Assembly: GCA_015272155.1 (NCBI GenBank)
Contig: JACYME010000076.1
Location: forward strand, 1 to 64,000
Length of the DNA stretch: 64,000 bases
Origin: Leptolyngbyaceae cyanobacterium T60_A2020_046
GTDB lineage: Bacteria > Cyanobacteriota > Cyanobacteriia > Phormidesmidales > Phormidesmidaceae
Direction of reading: 5' to 3'
Every line of letters begins with the position of its first letter. The first letter of the stretch is position 1. This document shows positions 1 to 8,500 of this stretch, one piece after another. Below the pieces are notes generated by a model. It saw only the letters and a program-made list of their open reading frames with translations. It was not told the DNA's origin and did no database searches. Both the position numbers and the translations under genes were made by a program.

Positions 1-505
1 GGTGCTTAGGCCGTACTGATCTTCGGCATCAGTGTCCTTCATCCCTGATTTTTATTCCCAGAGATTCTGCCGTAGAGGTGCAAGACTGCCAATTTTGGAG
101 GATGGCAAAATCCACAGATAAATGTTGGTCGCGAATGCCGCCAAGTCGCAGGGGCAAACTTCGACTGACAAACGCCTATTGCCCGCGCTCCCGTGCCCTC
201 CTGGAGGGTGAAGGCTTTCAGGACTTTGGCTCAACGTTGTGTCTGTCAATCAGAGAGATCGGTGCTGGGATAGAGCGTAGTTTAGCCGCAACCGTACTTT
301 TGGGGGACGGGTTAGGGGCGGGCTTTACGCCATTTGTGAGATGAGACGCCTTGTTACATGCCGTTACAATTTGGGACATGGGCGAGCGATGATCCCGCCG
401 TTTTTGAAATCCGCTGTTTAGTACAGATGTTGGTTTAAGGCAGGGCTCACACGGTCAGCATGTGAAATATCTGAGCCGTGATCGCCCGATGTTGATCTTA
501 CTAAT
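1..505. other. Intergenic, no gene recognised
   Basis: A frame on the plus strand stays open from the window edge to about position 344, and a shorter one is open on the minus strand, but neither translation shows a motif or family I recognise. Their composition (rich in Arg, Ser and Cys) looks like non-coding DNA read through. The last 150 bases should hold the promoter of the M50 protease gene; I see no convincing -35/-10 pair. Confidence 0.5.
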
Positions 506-517
506 GAGGTGCCCCAT

Positions 518-1666
518 ATGAATGGCAATTTACAGGTGGGCAACCTGTTCGGCATTCCGTTTTATGTGAATGTGTCGTGGTTTTTAGTCCTCGCCCTTGT
601 TACCTGGAACTACGGCAGCGGTTTGGCGAATTCCTTCGCGGGGCTGACGGGTGTGACACCTTGGGTGCTTGGGCTGCTGACCGCACTGCTCTTATTTGCG
701 TCAGTGTTGGCCCACGAGCTGGGGCATAGCTTTGTTGCACTACGCCAGGGCATTAACGTTAACTCCATCACCTTATTCCTATTTGGTGGCCTGGCCGCTC
801 TAGAAAAGGAATCGGACACCCCCCGAGGTGCGTTTGGGGTCGCGATCGCTGGACCTGCCGTGAGTCTTGCCCTGTTTGCCACCCTCTTCACCATCGGCAC
901 CGTATTCTCGTTGTCTGGCCCTGTGGGTGCAATTGTTAGCGTGCTGGCCTATGTCAATCTGGCCCTGGGTGTTTTCAACCTGTTGCCGGGTCTGCCCTTG
1001 GATGGTGGCAACGTCGTCAAATCCATTGTGTGGAAGTTGACGGGTAATCCCTACAAGGGATTGGCCTTTGCCAGTCGGGCTGGTCAGGTTATCGGTTGGT
1101 TAGGGGTCGGCTTGGGTGCCGCCTCCATTCTGGGTCTGACAACCTTTGGGAATGTATGGACCCTGCTGGTTGGCTGGTTCTTGCTGCAAAATGCTAATCG
1201 CTCTGCGCAAACTGCTGAGGTGCAGTCTCGCCTAGAGGGATTGACCGCTGCTGATGCGATCGCCCCCAACAGTCCAATTGTTGCTGCAGATCTCTCCTTG
1301 CGTGAGTTTGCGGATCGGGCGGTGCTATCTGTCGACCATCCCTGGAGCCGATACTTGGTTGTGGATGCTGACGATCGCCTCGTTGGAACCCTTTCCGTCG
1401 AGTGTTTGCGCACCATCCCTCGTGATCGCTGGGCCGAAACCTCCGTCGGTGCAGTTATGTCAACCCAAGAGTCGCCAACCCCGGTGGATTCTAATCGACC
1501 TCTCCTTGACGTGGTGCGTTTGCTCGAAGAAAAGCAACTTTCGGTGCTAGCTGTCATTCGCGATAATGGTGCGCTGATGGGCCTGCTAGAAAAGACCCGC
1601 ATCATTCGACTGATTCAGCAATCCCAGGGCAGAAACCCTGCCCCTTATGCCAGCCTAATCTTGTAG
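518..1666 (+). CDS. Site-2 protease family (M50) with C-terminal CBS domains
   Basis: Intramembrane zinc metalloprotease of the site-2 protease family, here about 382 residues. The zinc-binding HELGH motif is at residues 66-70 inside a hydrophobic segment, and the partner LDGG motif (third zinc ligand Asp) is at 161-164. About six membrane segments fill the first 220 residues, followed by a soluble tail of about 150 residues that reads as a CBS pair. CBS tails usually sense adenine nucleotides. The frame opens at a GTG (509), but ATG 518 is preferred because GAGG at 506-509 lies 8 bases before it. Family members cleave membrane-bound anti-sigma factors or regulators; the substrate is not evident here. 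It stands alone, and the next 1.5 kb is degraded DNA. Confidence 0.9.
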   Translation: MNGNLQVGNLFGIPFYVNVSWFLVLALVTWNYGSGLANSFAGLTGVTPWVLGLLTALLLFASVLAHELGHSFVALRQGINVNSITLFLFGGLAALEKESDTPRGAFGVAIAGPAVSLALFATLFTIGTVFSLSGPVGAIVSVLAYVNLALGVFNLLPGLPLDGGNVVKSIVWKLTGNPYKGLAFASRAGQVIGWLGVGLGAASILGLTTFGNVWTLLVGWFLLQNANRSAQTAEVQSRLEGLTAADAIAPNSPIVAADLSLREFADRAVLSVDHPWSRYLVVDADDRLVGTLSVECLRTIPRDRWAETSVGAVMSTQESPTPVDSNRPLLDVVRLLEEKQLSVLAVIRDNGALMGLLEKTRIIRLIQQSQGRNPAPYASLIL

Positions 1667-1830
1667 AGGTTTATAGCCGCCTGAAAACCAACTGAGGCAA
1701 ACGCCAATCGGTCGAGCGCCGTGGCCAGACCCTTCACTCCGGGAAACGGCTGCTGTTGAGCTGGGGCAAAGACCACCATCCGCCCCAGCTTTTCAAACGC
1801 CCTCTAACGAGTCAATGGGCAAAACGGCAC
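1667..1830. other. Intergenic next to transposase debris
   Basis: No gene seen. The minus-strand reading of this stretch would be the continuation of the transposase fragment that follows, but it contains stops and shows no recognisable family sequence. Confidence 0.4.
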
Positions 1831-2019
1831 TCAGGCCTTGATGCCACTTCTGGCTCTCCTTTGGCTCTCTTTTTCCCCAGCGGGCAAGTCTTTGCCACCT
1901 TGGTGCGTCCAGTATTGCTGCGCCAGCAGACCCAGGGGCAGTCCGGCTTCATCGAGCAACAGCCCATTGTGTTGCAATAGGCTCTGCACCTTGCCTTGGC
2001 TCGTCCCTAAGCCGATCAT
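1831..2019 (-). pseudogene. IS4/Tn5-type transposase fragment
   Basis: A 62-codon minus-strand piece contains GLLLDEAGLPLGLLAQQYW, which matches the conserved block that follows the first catalytic Asp in IS4-family (Tn5-like) transposases. That family reads '(H)xxLAVxxxGxPLGLLxQxxW'. The expected 'HSxLA' step is partly missing, and both catalytic Asp/Glu regions before and after the block are absent. The piece ends in unrelated sequence. No terminal inverted repeats or target duplications were found. It is a relic, not an active element, and marks this stretch as a site of past insertion. Confidence 0.5.
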
Positions 2020-2235
2020 CGCGGATGGTCCAGAATATTAGACAAAGCGAGTTGATAGGCTTTCTCTAGACTTTTTTACCGGTGGTCGAACCGGGTTCTC
2101 TAGCATCATGTCTGACATGAGATTGTGTATTCCTGTGGGGACGAGTCCTAGATGGTCTACTCCAAAGACCAAACCCCTACTGGATGAGCTCCGGGGAGGG
2201 GAGGTTCGCGGAATTCGCGCTCGCCTGAGCTGCCA

Positions 2236-2264
2236 TGGCCGCTCTTCGGAGCGGTCATTTTTTT
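2236..2264 (+). terminator. Orphan intrinsic terminator with UUCG loop
   Basis: A 9-bp stem (2236-2244 with 2249-2257, one G-U pair) closes a TTCG tetraloop and is followed by seven T (2258-2264). This is a textbook Rho-independent terminator with the extra-stable cUUCGg loop. No protein-coding gene precedes it on the plus strand within 570 bases, so it may end a small RNA transcribed from somewhere in about 2040-2235, or be left over from a lost gene. Confidence 0.75.
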
Positions 2265-2312
2265 GCTTTGAACATCACGACAGCCCCTCGGTTTCTCCTC
2301 ATATCAAGTTCG

Positions 2313-2624
2313 TTAGTAGAGCCATTTGTCTAAGGCAGGGGGTGGGCTGACTGCCTGACACAAGTGCCTCAAAGCATTGATGTTCAGTTGTTTCACATCT
2401 GGATCTGGAATCTCGAACTCTAGGGCTGAAAGCCTTGGGTTCGAGTCCTTTTGCGTATAGACTCTCAACGAAAAATCAAGGGTTTCCAGAAATGTGTCAG
2501 GCAACCAGGGGGGTGGGAGCTGAATTTGCCCGAACTGTATTTGCCCGAACTGTTGGCGCAACAGATCAAGCTGACCCACGATTTCCCAATTCAGAATGGG
2601 GGAGGTATTACTGACGACGAGCAT
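2313..2624 (-). pseudogene. PIN-domain toxin (DUF3368) relic
   Basis: The first 26 or so residues (VVSNTSPILN..VGQLDLLRQQFGQI) are the standard start of DUF3368 PIN-domain toxins, which are ribonucleases of type II toxin-antitoxin pairs. After that the family sequence is lost: an in-frame 15-bp tandem duplication (2525-2539, 2540-2553) repeats FGQIQ, and the remaining 75 residues do not resemble the PIN core or carry its later acidic residues. Length is 103 residues against about 150-165 usual. The ATG overlaps the end of the upstream antitoxin by 17 bases, the usual arrangement. Probably inactive. Confidence 0.6.
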
Positions 2625-2873
2625 AGGCTAGGTCGTCTTCTAGTTCGTCGGTGCCATAATGCTCAGGATGCTACGTTGGGCGAGGAGTTGGCCAAATTCG
2701 TACTTGTCCATCTGCGCCAGTTCTCTGGCTTTGCCTAGGGACAGAAAATCTTGGGCATAGAGAGCAATGGCAAGCTCGTGCAGCAGTTCTTGGTTGCCAA
2801 TATTCCTAAGCGACCGGCTGTATTTCCTGCTTGAGCTTTCGGAGTTGCTGCTCCAGCAGAGCTTTATCCTCAA
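2608..2873 (-). pseudogene. UPF0175 antitoxin, frameshifted
   Basis: The translation holds ELAIALYAQDFLSLGKAREL and then AQMDKYEFGQLLAQRSI, the helical core of UPF0175 antitoxins. The frame then breaks near 2666: one missing C turns the expected I-P-E-H-Y-G into I-L-S-I-M. In the next frame the proper ending HYGTDELEDDLAYARRQ and its stop (2608-2610) are still present, so this is a one-base deletion in an otherwise recognisable gene. The N-terminal part is also hard to place: no good start is visible in frame. It pairs with the PIN relic immediately downstream on the same strand. Confidence 0.65.
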
Positions 2874-3024
2874 GACGAGCTATGATTTTGGCTTCTTCGG
2901 TACCCGCAATCTGCAACAGATTCAACTGCTCAGCAAGCTGATTCAAGCGATCAGTCGGCGTAGAGTGGAGTGGAGTAAAGGGATTTCTGCCCCGGTTTTC
3001 GCCCAAGTTCACGTTCACACCCAC
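2806..3024 (-). CDS. Small hypothetical coiled-coil protein
   Basis: A 72-codon frame starting at a GTG. Its second half (TDRLNQLAEQLNLLQIAG and onward) is an amphipathic, Leu/Glu/Gln-rich helix likely to form a coiled coil. No family recognised. It runs into the start region of the UPF0175 relic on the same strand and may be the 5' part of that broken gene or an unrelated small protein. Low confidence that it is expressed. Confidence 0.25.
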   Translation of the reverse strand: MGVNVNLGENRGRNPFTPLHSTPTDRLNQLAEQLNLLQIAGTEEAKIIARLEDKALLEQQLRKLKQEIQPVA

Positions 3025-3044
3025 TTAATTTACACCCACTTAAT
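3017..3044. repeat. Two-copy 15-bp tandem repeat
   Basis: The unit ACACCCACTTAAT occurs at 3017-3029 and again at 3032-3044 (period 15). It is a short tandem duplication at the edge of the degraded region; no function is evident. Confidence 0.6.
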
Positions 3045-3129
3045 GGGAGGTAGTGAAGTCGCCGTCCCAGGGATCGCAGCCCTGAGCCCCACCTCTGAAA
3101 ACCTTTACAAAATCCCCTTTACACACCGA

Positions 3130-3157
3130 TTGAGCTTTGGTTAAGCAGAGCTATCTT
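3130..3157 (+). promoter_or_regulatory. Possible promoter of the three-gene operon
   Basis: TTGAGC (3130-3135), a 16-base spacer and TATCTT (3152-3157) resemble a weak sigma-70 promoter placed 33 bases before the likely start of the DUF559 gene. Nothing else supports it. Confidence 0.3.
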
Positions 3158-3189
3158 GGGATGAGCCATGAACCCTGGCTAGCATTGAA

Positions 3190-4476
3190 TTGACCGTGCA
3201 AGGGTGTTTCTACGTTTTGACCTTTGACCCGCAATCCACAGCGATTTCCCCAGGGAACGCTTCGCAAATCGCCCGCCTCGCCCTACACCAGTCCCAGCGG
3301 TGCCAGGCCATTCCAACGCTGTCGGTTCTACAGGGAAAAGCCATTGCGGCCCGTCAGCTGTGGATCCAGTGGTCAAAACAGACTGAGCGATTGACGGGTG
3401 TGGGGGGTTACACGTGTATCACCGCCCTCCTGGAGATTTGGCTTGCCACGATGGCGCAGCACGATAATCTGCGATCGCGGATCCTGCAAAACTTCGCCAC
3501 CCTGGCCCATCGCTCCGAAGCGGAACTGACCGACTGGTTAGTCCATACCAGCGACTACCAGCGTCAGCTGTTTTGGCAGCAGCTAGCGTCCCTCTCGGAG
3601 GACGCGGAGCGACTGCGAGCTATTCTCGACTGGCTCCCTGCCTTCCCCAGCTCAGAGCCACAAACTAAGCGACTAGCGCTGGCAGACTCCTCAACCGTGC
3701 TGGCCAGCTTTGCTGCCGTAGCGCGGCTATTTCCACCGTCTGCGGTGCCGGGGTTGTTGGTGCTGCTGCCCGAAGATGATCGAGCCGCTGTCGCCCTCAC
3801 CGCCCTCGCTCAGTTGGTAGAGGCGGTGCCGCAGATTCCGGTGGCCCTGGCGCTAACCGTAGCCCAGGTTCAGGGCTTGCTAAACGAGCTGCCCGAATCG
3901 AGAGCCAAGGCGATGCTGCGCGGTGGCCTAATCGATGTCCCCTCACCTGAACTGGGCAACATTAGACAGCGGTTGAGCGATCGCAACCTAGACGAAGAGC
4001 AGATCCAGTCTCTGCTGCACCTGGCCGAAACCCACGGCACTACCCCAGAAGCCTTGGATACGGCACTGACTCTCCTTGACCCGGCTCACCAGCCCGAGAC
4101 CGCTGAGGCAACTGAGGTTTACCGCAGCCAGGCGGAGTGGTTTTTGGCTCAGTATCTAGAGGCCAAACCAACCACCACAGGACGGTTCCAAGTGAATGCG
4201 CGGCTAGACATAGACTTTGGCGGTCGCCCGATGGAGGTGGATTTTCTAGACACAGCGGCCAAAATAGTGATCGAACTGGACGGGCACTATCACTTTCAGT
4301 GCCTCGACAACTACCGCCGCGATCGCCGTAAAGATCGGCTGTTGCAGCAGCACGGGTTTCTGGTGCTGCGCTTTCTCTCAGAAGACGTGGTCAGAGACCT
4401 CGAAGATATCCTCGATGCTGTTGACCAGGCCCTCGCGACCCGCTCTTCTTCTGTCACCCAACCTTCGGAGCCATGA
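3190..4476 (+). CDS. DUF559-domain nuclease, first gene of the three-gene system
   Basis: A 428-residue protein. Its first 310 residues are helical and match nothing I know. The last 100 residues are a DUF559/Vsr-like PD-(D/E)XK nuclease domain: V-D-F-L-D at 350-354, I-E-L-D-G-H at 361-366 (the D...ExD acidic set), then YRRDRRKDRLLQQHGF and VLRF. DUF559 proteins are thought to cut DNA in the manner of very-short-patch endonucleases; activity here is inferred. The start is uncertain: TTG 3190 is used, with GTG 3196 as an alternative and no clear ribosome site. The stop overlaps the next gene's ATG (ATGA at 4473-4476), so translation is probably coupled. HIP1 octamers occur inside the gene, which argues against a very recent import. 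Confidence 0.75.
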   Translation: MTVQGCFYVLTFDPQSTAISPGNASQIARLALHQSQRCQAIPTLSVLQGKAIAARQLWIQWSKQTERLTGVGGYTCITALLEIWLATMAQHDNLRSRILQNFATLAHRSEAELTDWLVHTSDYQRQLFWQQLASLSEDAERLRAILDWLPAFPSSEPQTKRLALADSSTVLASFAAVARLFPPSAVPGLLVLLPEDDRAAVALTALAQLVEAVPQIPVALALTVAQVQGLLNELPESRAKAMLRGGLIDVPSPELGNIRQRLSDRNLDEEQIQSLLHLAETHGTTPEALDTALTLLDPAHQPETAEATEVYRSQAEWFLAQYLEAKPTTTGRFQVNARLDIDFGGRPMEVDFLDTAAKIVIELDGHYHFQCLDNYRRDRRKDRLLQQHGFLVLRFLSEDVVRDLEDILDAVDQALATRSSSVTQPSEP

Positions 4477-5534
4477 TGCTTTCACTGCGACCCATTCCCT
4501 TGACAGACCTGCTGTTGAGTCGCCTACTCTTTGCCGATAAGAAGGGTATGACCGTCAGCGAGTTGAAGAAAGCGCTCAAGGCGATCGCCGGTAGCGAGCT
4601 ATCCAATACCGCTTACACCGAGCAAATCGAAACCACCTTGACCGGCCTCAGCGAGCAAGGCTATACCCAGCCTGTCAGCTCGTCTCGCTACCAACTGAGC
4701 AACAGTGGACGACAACACATCCTCGACGTCCTCAACCTCAAGACCCTGCCCCCCCGACTTCAGTGGAAAACCCTGAAGAATACCGACTGGATCGCCCATG
4801 CCCTCAACCTGCCCGCCCTTTCCACCGAAACCCGCAAACGGCTAGGGGAAGCCGACGGACTGCGAGCGGCCATCCTCCAGCAGGGCTTTGATCTCCCCAT
4901 TGCCCCCTTTGGCACCCTCACCCAGGCGCGTAATACCCTGCTGTGGCAAAAACTGTGCAACCCCCAAACCGCTGAAAACCTCCAGACCCAGCTCCCCGAC
5001 CTGCGGCAGCAGGCGTTTAACCAGGGCACCGTCATGGCCGCCCTGCTGAATGATTTGCTTCAAGCTCCCAAACCCCTGCCCTGGGATAAGGCGCTGTTGC
5101 AGCTGGTGGCTAAGGTCGCGCAGGCCAAGCGCACCACCCCCGATGAACTGCGCACCGCAATTTTGCGTCAAGCCCTGACCAGCAGCGTCATACCGCTACC
5201 ACTAAAACCCGATGCCTCTAACAGCACCCCCATAGCAGCCCTATCCGATGAAGCGTTTGCTGAGCTTACCCTCAACGCGGCCAAAGCAACTCAAGACGGC
5301 CGATTAGGAGATTCCAAAGTGTTTATCTCTCGGGTCTGGGCAACCTTACAGCAACAGCACCCAGACCTAGCGCTCACCCTAAAAGACTTCAAACAGCGTT
5401 TGATAACCGCTAATCAGCAGCGAAGACTTGATCTAAGTCGGGCTGACCTGGCCTACGCTCTGGACGCCAACGATGTATCGGCTTCAGAAATTAATCATCT
5501 AAACAGCACGTTTCACTTTATTCGTCTTGACTAA
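4473..5534 (+). CDS. Winged-helix-like protein, second gene of the three-gene system
   Basis: A 353-residue soluble protein. Residues about 10-80 (LTDLLLSRLLFADKKGMTV..LKKAL..LSEQGY..YQLSNSGRQHIL) read as a winged-helix fold with a beta wing. The C-terminal 90 residues (DSKVFISRVW..LTLKDFKQRLI..DLSRADLAYALDANDV..STFHFIRLD) look like a second winged-helix-type domain; I recall similar endings in uncharacterised bacterial proteins beside ATPases. The middle is helical. It has no catalytic motif, so a DNA-binding or adaptor role linking the DUF559 protein to the ATPase is inferred. It overlaps the gene before by 4 bases and lies 5 bases ahead of the next. Not assigned to a named family. Confidence 0.65.
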   Translation: MMLSLRPIPLTDLLLSRLLFADKKGMTVSELKKALKAIAGSELSNTAYTEQIETTLTGLSEQGYTQPVSSSRYQLSNSGRQHILDVLNLKTLPPRLQWKTLKNTDWIAHALNLPALSTETRKRLGEADGLRAAILQQGFDLPIAPFGTLTQARNTLLWQKLCNPQTAENLQTQLPDLRQQAFNQGTVMAALLNDLLQAPKPLPWDKALLQLVAKVAQAKRTTPDELRTAILRQALTSSVIPLPLKPDASNSTPIAALSDEAFAELTLNAAKATQDGRLGDSKVFISRVWATLQQQHPDLALTLKDFKQRLITANQQRRLDLSRADLAYALDANDVSASEINHLNSTFHFIRLD

Positions 5535-5539
5535 AGCTA

Positions 5540-8500
5540 ATGGCTATGACCACTGATCCAAGATTTGACACCTTCTGTTCTCACCAGGGACTGGATGTTT
5601 TTCATGCCGTTACCCACCAACACCAAATCTGGCAGCCCGATTTATACGACGTAGACACCATTCATCTAGAAGCCCGCTCAGCCTATGAGCGACTGCTCAA
5701 TCGAGTCGATAGTTCCGCCGCTAGCGACTCAGGCCGCATTCTGTTGCTATTGGGAGAGTCGGGAGCAGGTAAAACGCATTTGATGCGTTTTTTTCGCAAT
5801 CAAACCCACGAACAGCAGAAGGGCTTCTTTAGCTACATGCAGATGACCTCTGCGGTGTCGAACTATGCTCGGTATGTACTGAGAAATACCATTGATTCCT
5901 TCGATAAACCCTACTACGAACCCTTTGGGCCAAAAACTGGACTGATTGAGTGTTCTAACGCACTTGCCGAGCGTTCAGGCGTCGTTACGCCCAATGAACT
6001 TACTCTGCTAAAAGAAGACGATCTATCCCAGGAAGAGCTGATCGATTTAATCTACCCGATCGCCGATCGCGTGATTGCCTTAAAACAGTTTAATGGTGTC
6101 GATATTGACGTGATTCGGGCGCTGCTATACCTGCAACCCGGCCAGCCTGCGATCAGCGCTAAAGTCCTTAAACTGCTGCGATGCGAACCCTTAACCCCCT
6201 ACGACAGCAAAGTTCTAGGCGGGGTCGTTAGCCGCGATCACGATGATGATCCCCTGCGGATGCTGCGATCGTTTGCCTTGCTAATTCAAGCGCTTACCGG
6301 CGGGGCCTTTGTAGTCTGCCTAGACCAGCTTGAAGATATTCACAGCATGGATGATGCTGGACAGCGTTTCCGACGAGCTGTTCAGACCATCGTTACGTTA
6401 GCTGAGATTCCCAACGTCATCGTCGTGCTCTCCTGCCTAGAGAGCTTTTACGATCTGTTGAAACAGCATCTGCCAAAATCCCATCTTGATCGCCTAGAGC
6501 AAGATCCAACCCCCATTAGTCTTAGTGCCCGGCGTTCAGAAGATGAAGTCAGGCAAATCATCGCTCGGCGACTGCAAAATCTTTACGAATTGGCAGAGAT
6601 ATCAGTCAACAGTGACGAGACGTTATATCCCTTTCCTGACTCTATCGCTGAGAAGCTAGCGGGTCAGACAACTCGCGATGTCTTGGAATGGTGTCGCCGT
6701 CAACGAGAAAAAAGCATCACGACAGGGCAATTACCTGACCTAGATGCCCCATCTTCAGATTCTGATAATGGGTCGGAACCTCCAGAAGACTATGAGCTGA
6801 GCCAGCATTGGAACGACCACCTAGCGGGCAGCTTTGAACCTCCCGACGATGATCGCGATCTGCTACACCTCATTGGCCATAGCATCCAGCGCTGTGGGCA
6901 AGAACTAGGCCATGGTTGCCACTTTGCTACCCAAATCGATGGGGATTACCTGACTGTCAATCTGCACCTAGGGCCGAATGCCACCCAGGGCTCTTTACTA
7001 TTGAGGCTGTGTCAAAAACCCGCCAGGGGTGGTTCCCTGGCCAAACAAATTCGAGAACTTCAGCAAAATGCTGGAACCCACATTCCCGTAGCCCTACGTA
7101 CCACCGAATTTCCCAGCAATCCTCAAACAAAGATTGCCCAGCAGATTGGCAACTTTCTCAGTCAGGGAGGCCGTCGCGCCCAGGTGGCCGATTCTGACTG
7201 GCGCACCATGCTGGCGATTCAAAGCTTCGAGCAGCGGTACGGCGATCGCCCCGACTACCCCGCCTGGCTCCAGGCCGAGAAACCCCTGTCGCAACTGCCC
7301 TCGCTCCAGCGCATCTTGGATTTGGCCAACCTAAAGCTCGCCGCCGGTTCTGCGTCTAGCGGCCAGCCTCAGCAGACCCAACCAACGCCCCAGCCAAACG
7401 CCACAAAGCCTGGGGAGAATCTTCCTGAGGCGACACCACAACCAATTCCCGACCTTGGGGCTGAACCGACTTTACCCGAGCCAGCATCAGCTATTCCCCT
7501 AGGCCAAACTCGCTCCGCAGTGCCGACTCCGGTTGACCTGCCTCGGGAAGCGCTGGTGCGCCACGCCGCGTTTCTGGGGGGTTCGGGCAGCGGCAAAACC
7601 ACCCTGGCCCTGACCTTGATCGAACAACTGCTGCTGCGGGGCGTGCCCGCCGTTTTGCTCGATCGCAAGGGTGATCTGTGCAGCTACGCCAACCCCGAGG
7701 CATGGGACAAACCCACCGACGATCCTCGACTGATGGCCCACCGGCAACTGCTGCGCGATCACATCGATGTCGCGGTCTACACCCCTGGCACCCTGGACAA
7801 TGCTGGGCGACCGCTGAGCATTGCCATCACCCCGCCGGGTCTGGGGCAACTGTCTAGCGCTGAGCGGCAGCAACTGGCTAACTACTGCGCCGCCGCCCTG
7901 GGGGGAATTATGGGATACAAGTCATCGGGGCTAGATAAAATCCGGATTGCAGTTTTGGGGCAGGCGATCGCCGTGCTCAGCACGCTCCAGACCGACAATC
8001 CCCTAAGCATGGATCGGCTGATCACGTTCATTGATGAACAGGATCCACTGCTAGTGAATGCGATCGGCGTGTTAGACCCGAAGCACTGCAAAAAGCTGGC
8101 CGAAGACCTCCAAACCCTCAGCCTCATCGCCGGGCACCTCTTCAATCCCCAGTGCGAACAGCTCTCCACCGAGCAGTTGTTGGCCTCGTCTCATCCCCAG
8201 AAGACCCGTCTATCAATAATTAACTTGGGCAGCTTGGGCGATAACGCCAACATTCTATTTTGGGTATCGCAGTTTTTGCTCAACCTCAACCGCTATGCCC
8301 AGCGGCACCCGTCTGGCCAGCTTCAGGCAGTGGTGTTGTTCGACGAGGCCGATCTGTACCTGCCCGCTCAGGGCAAACCCTCCACCAAAGAGCTGATGGA
8401 AAGTTTGCTGAAACGCGCCCGCTCCGCTGGACTGGGCATTCTGCTCGCCACCCAAAGCCCCGGCGATTTGGACTATAAGTGTCGAGATCAAATCTCCTCC

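Noticed and set aside
2428-2450. GGGTTCGAGTCC resembling a tRNA T-loop
   Set aside because: No acceptor stem, anticodon arm or D arm can be built around it, and it lies within the PIN toxin relic.
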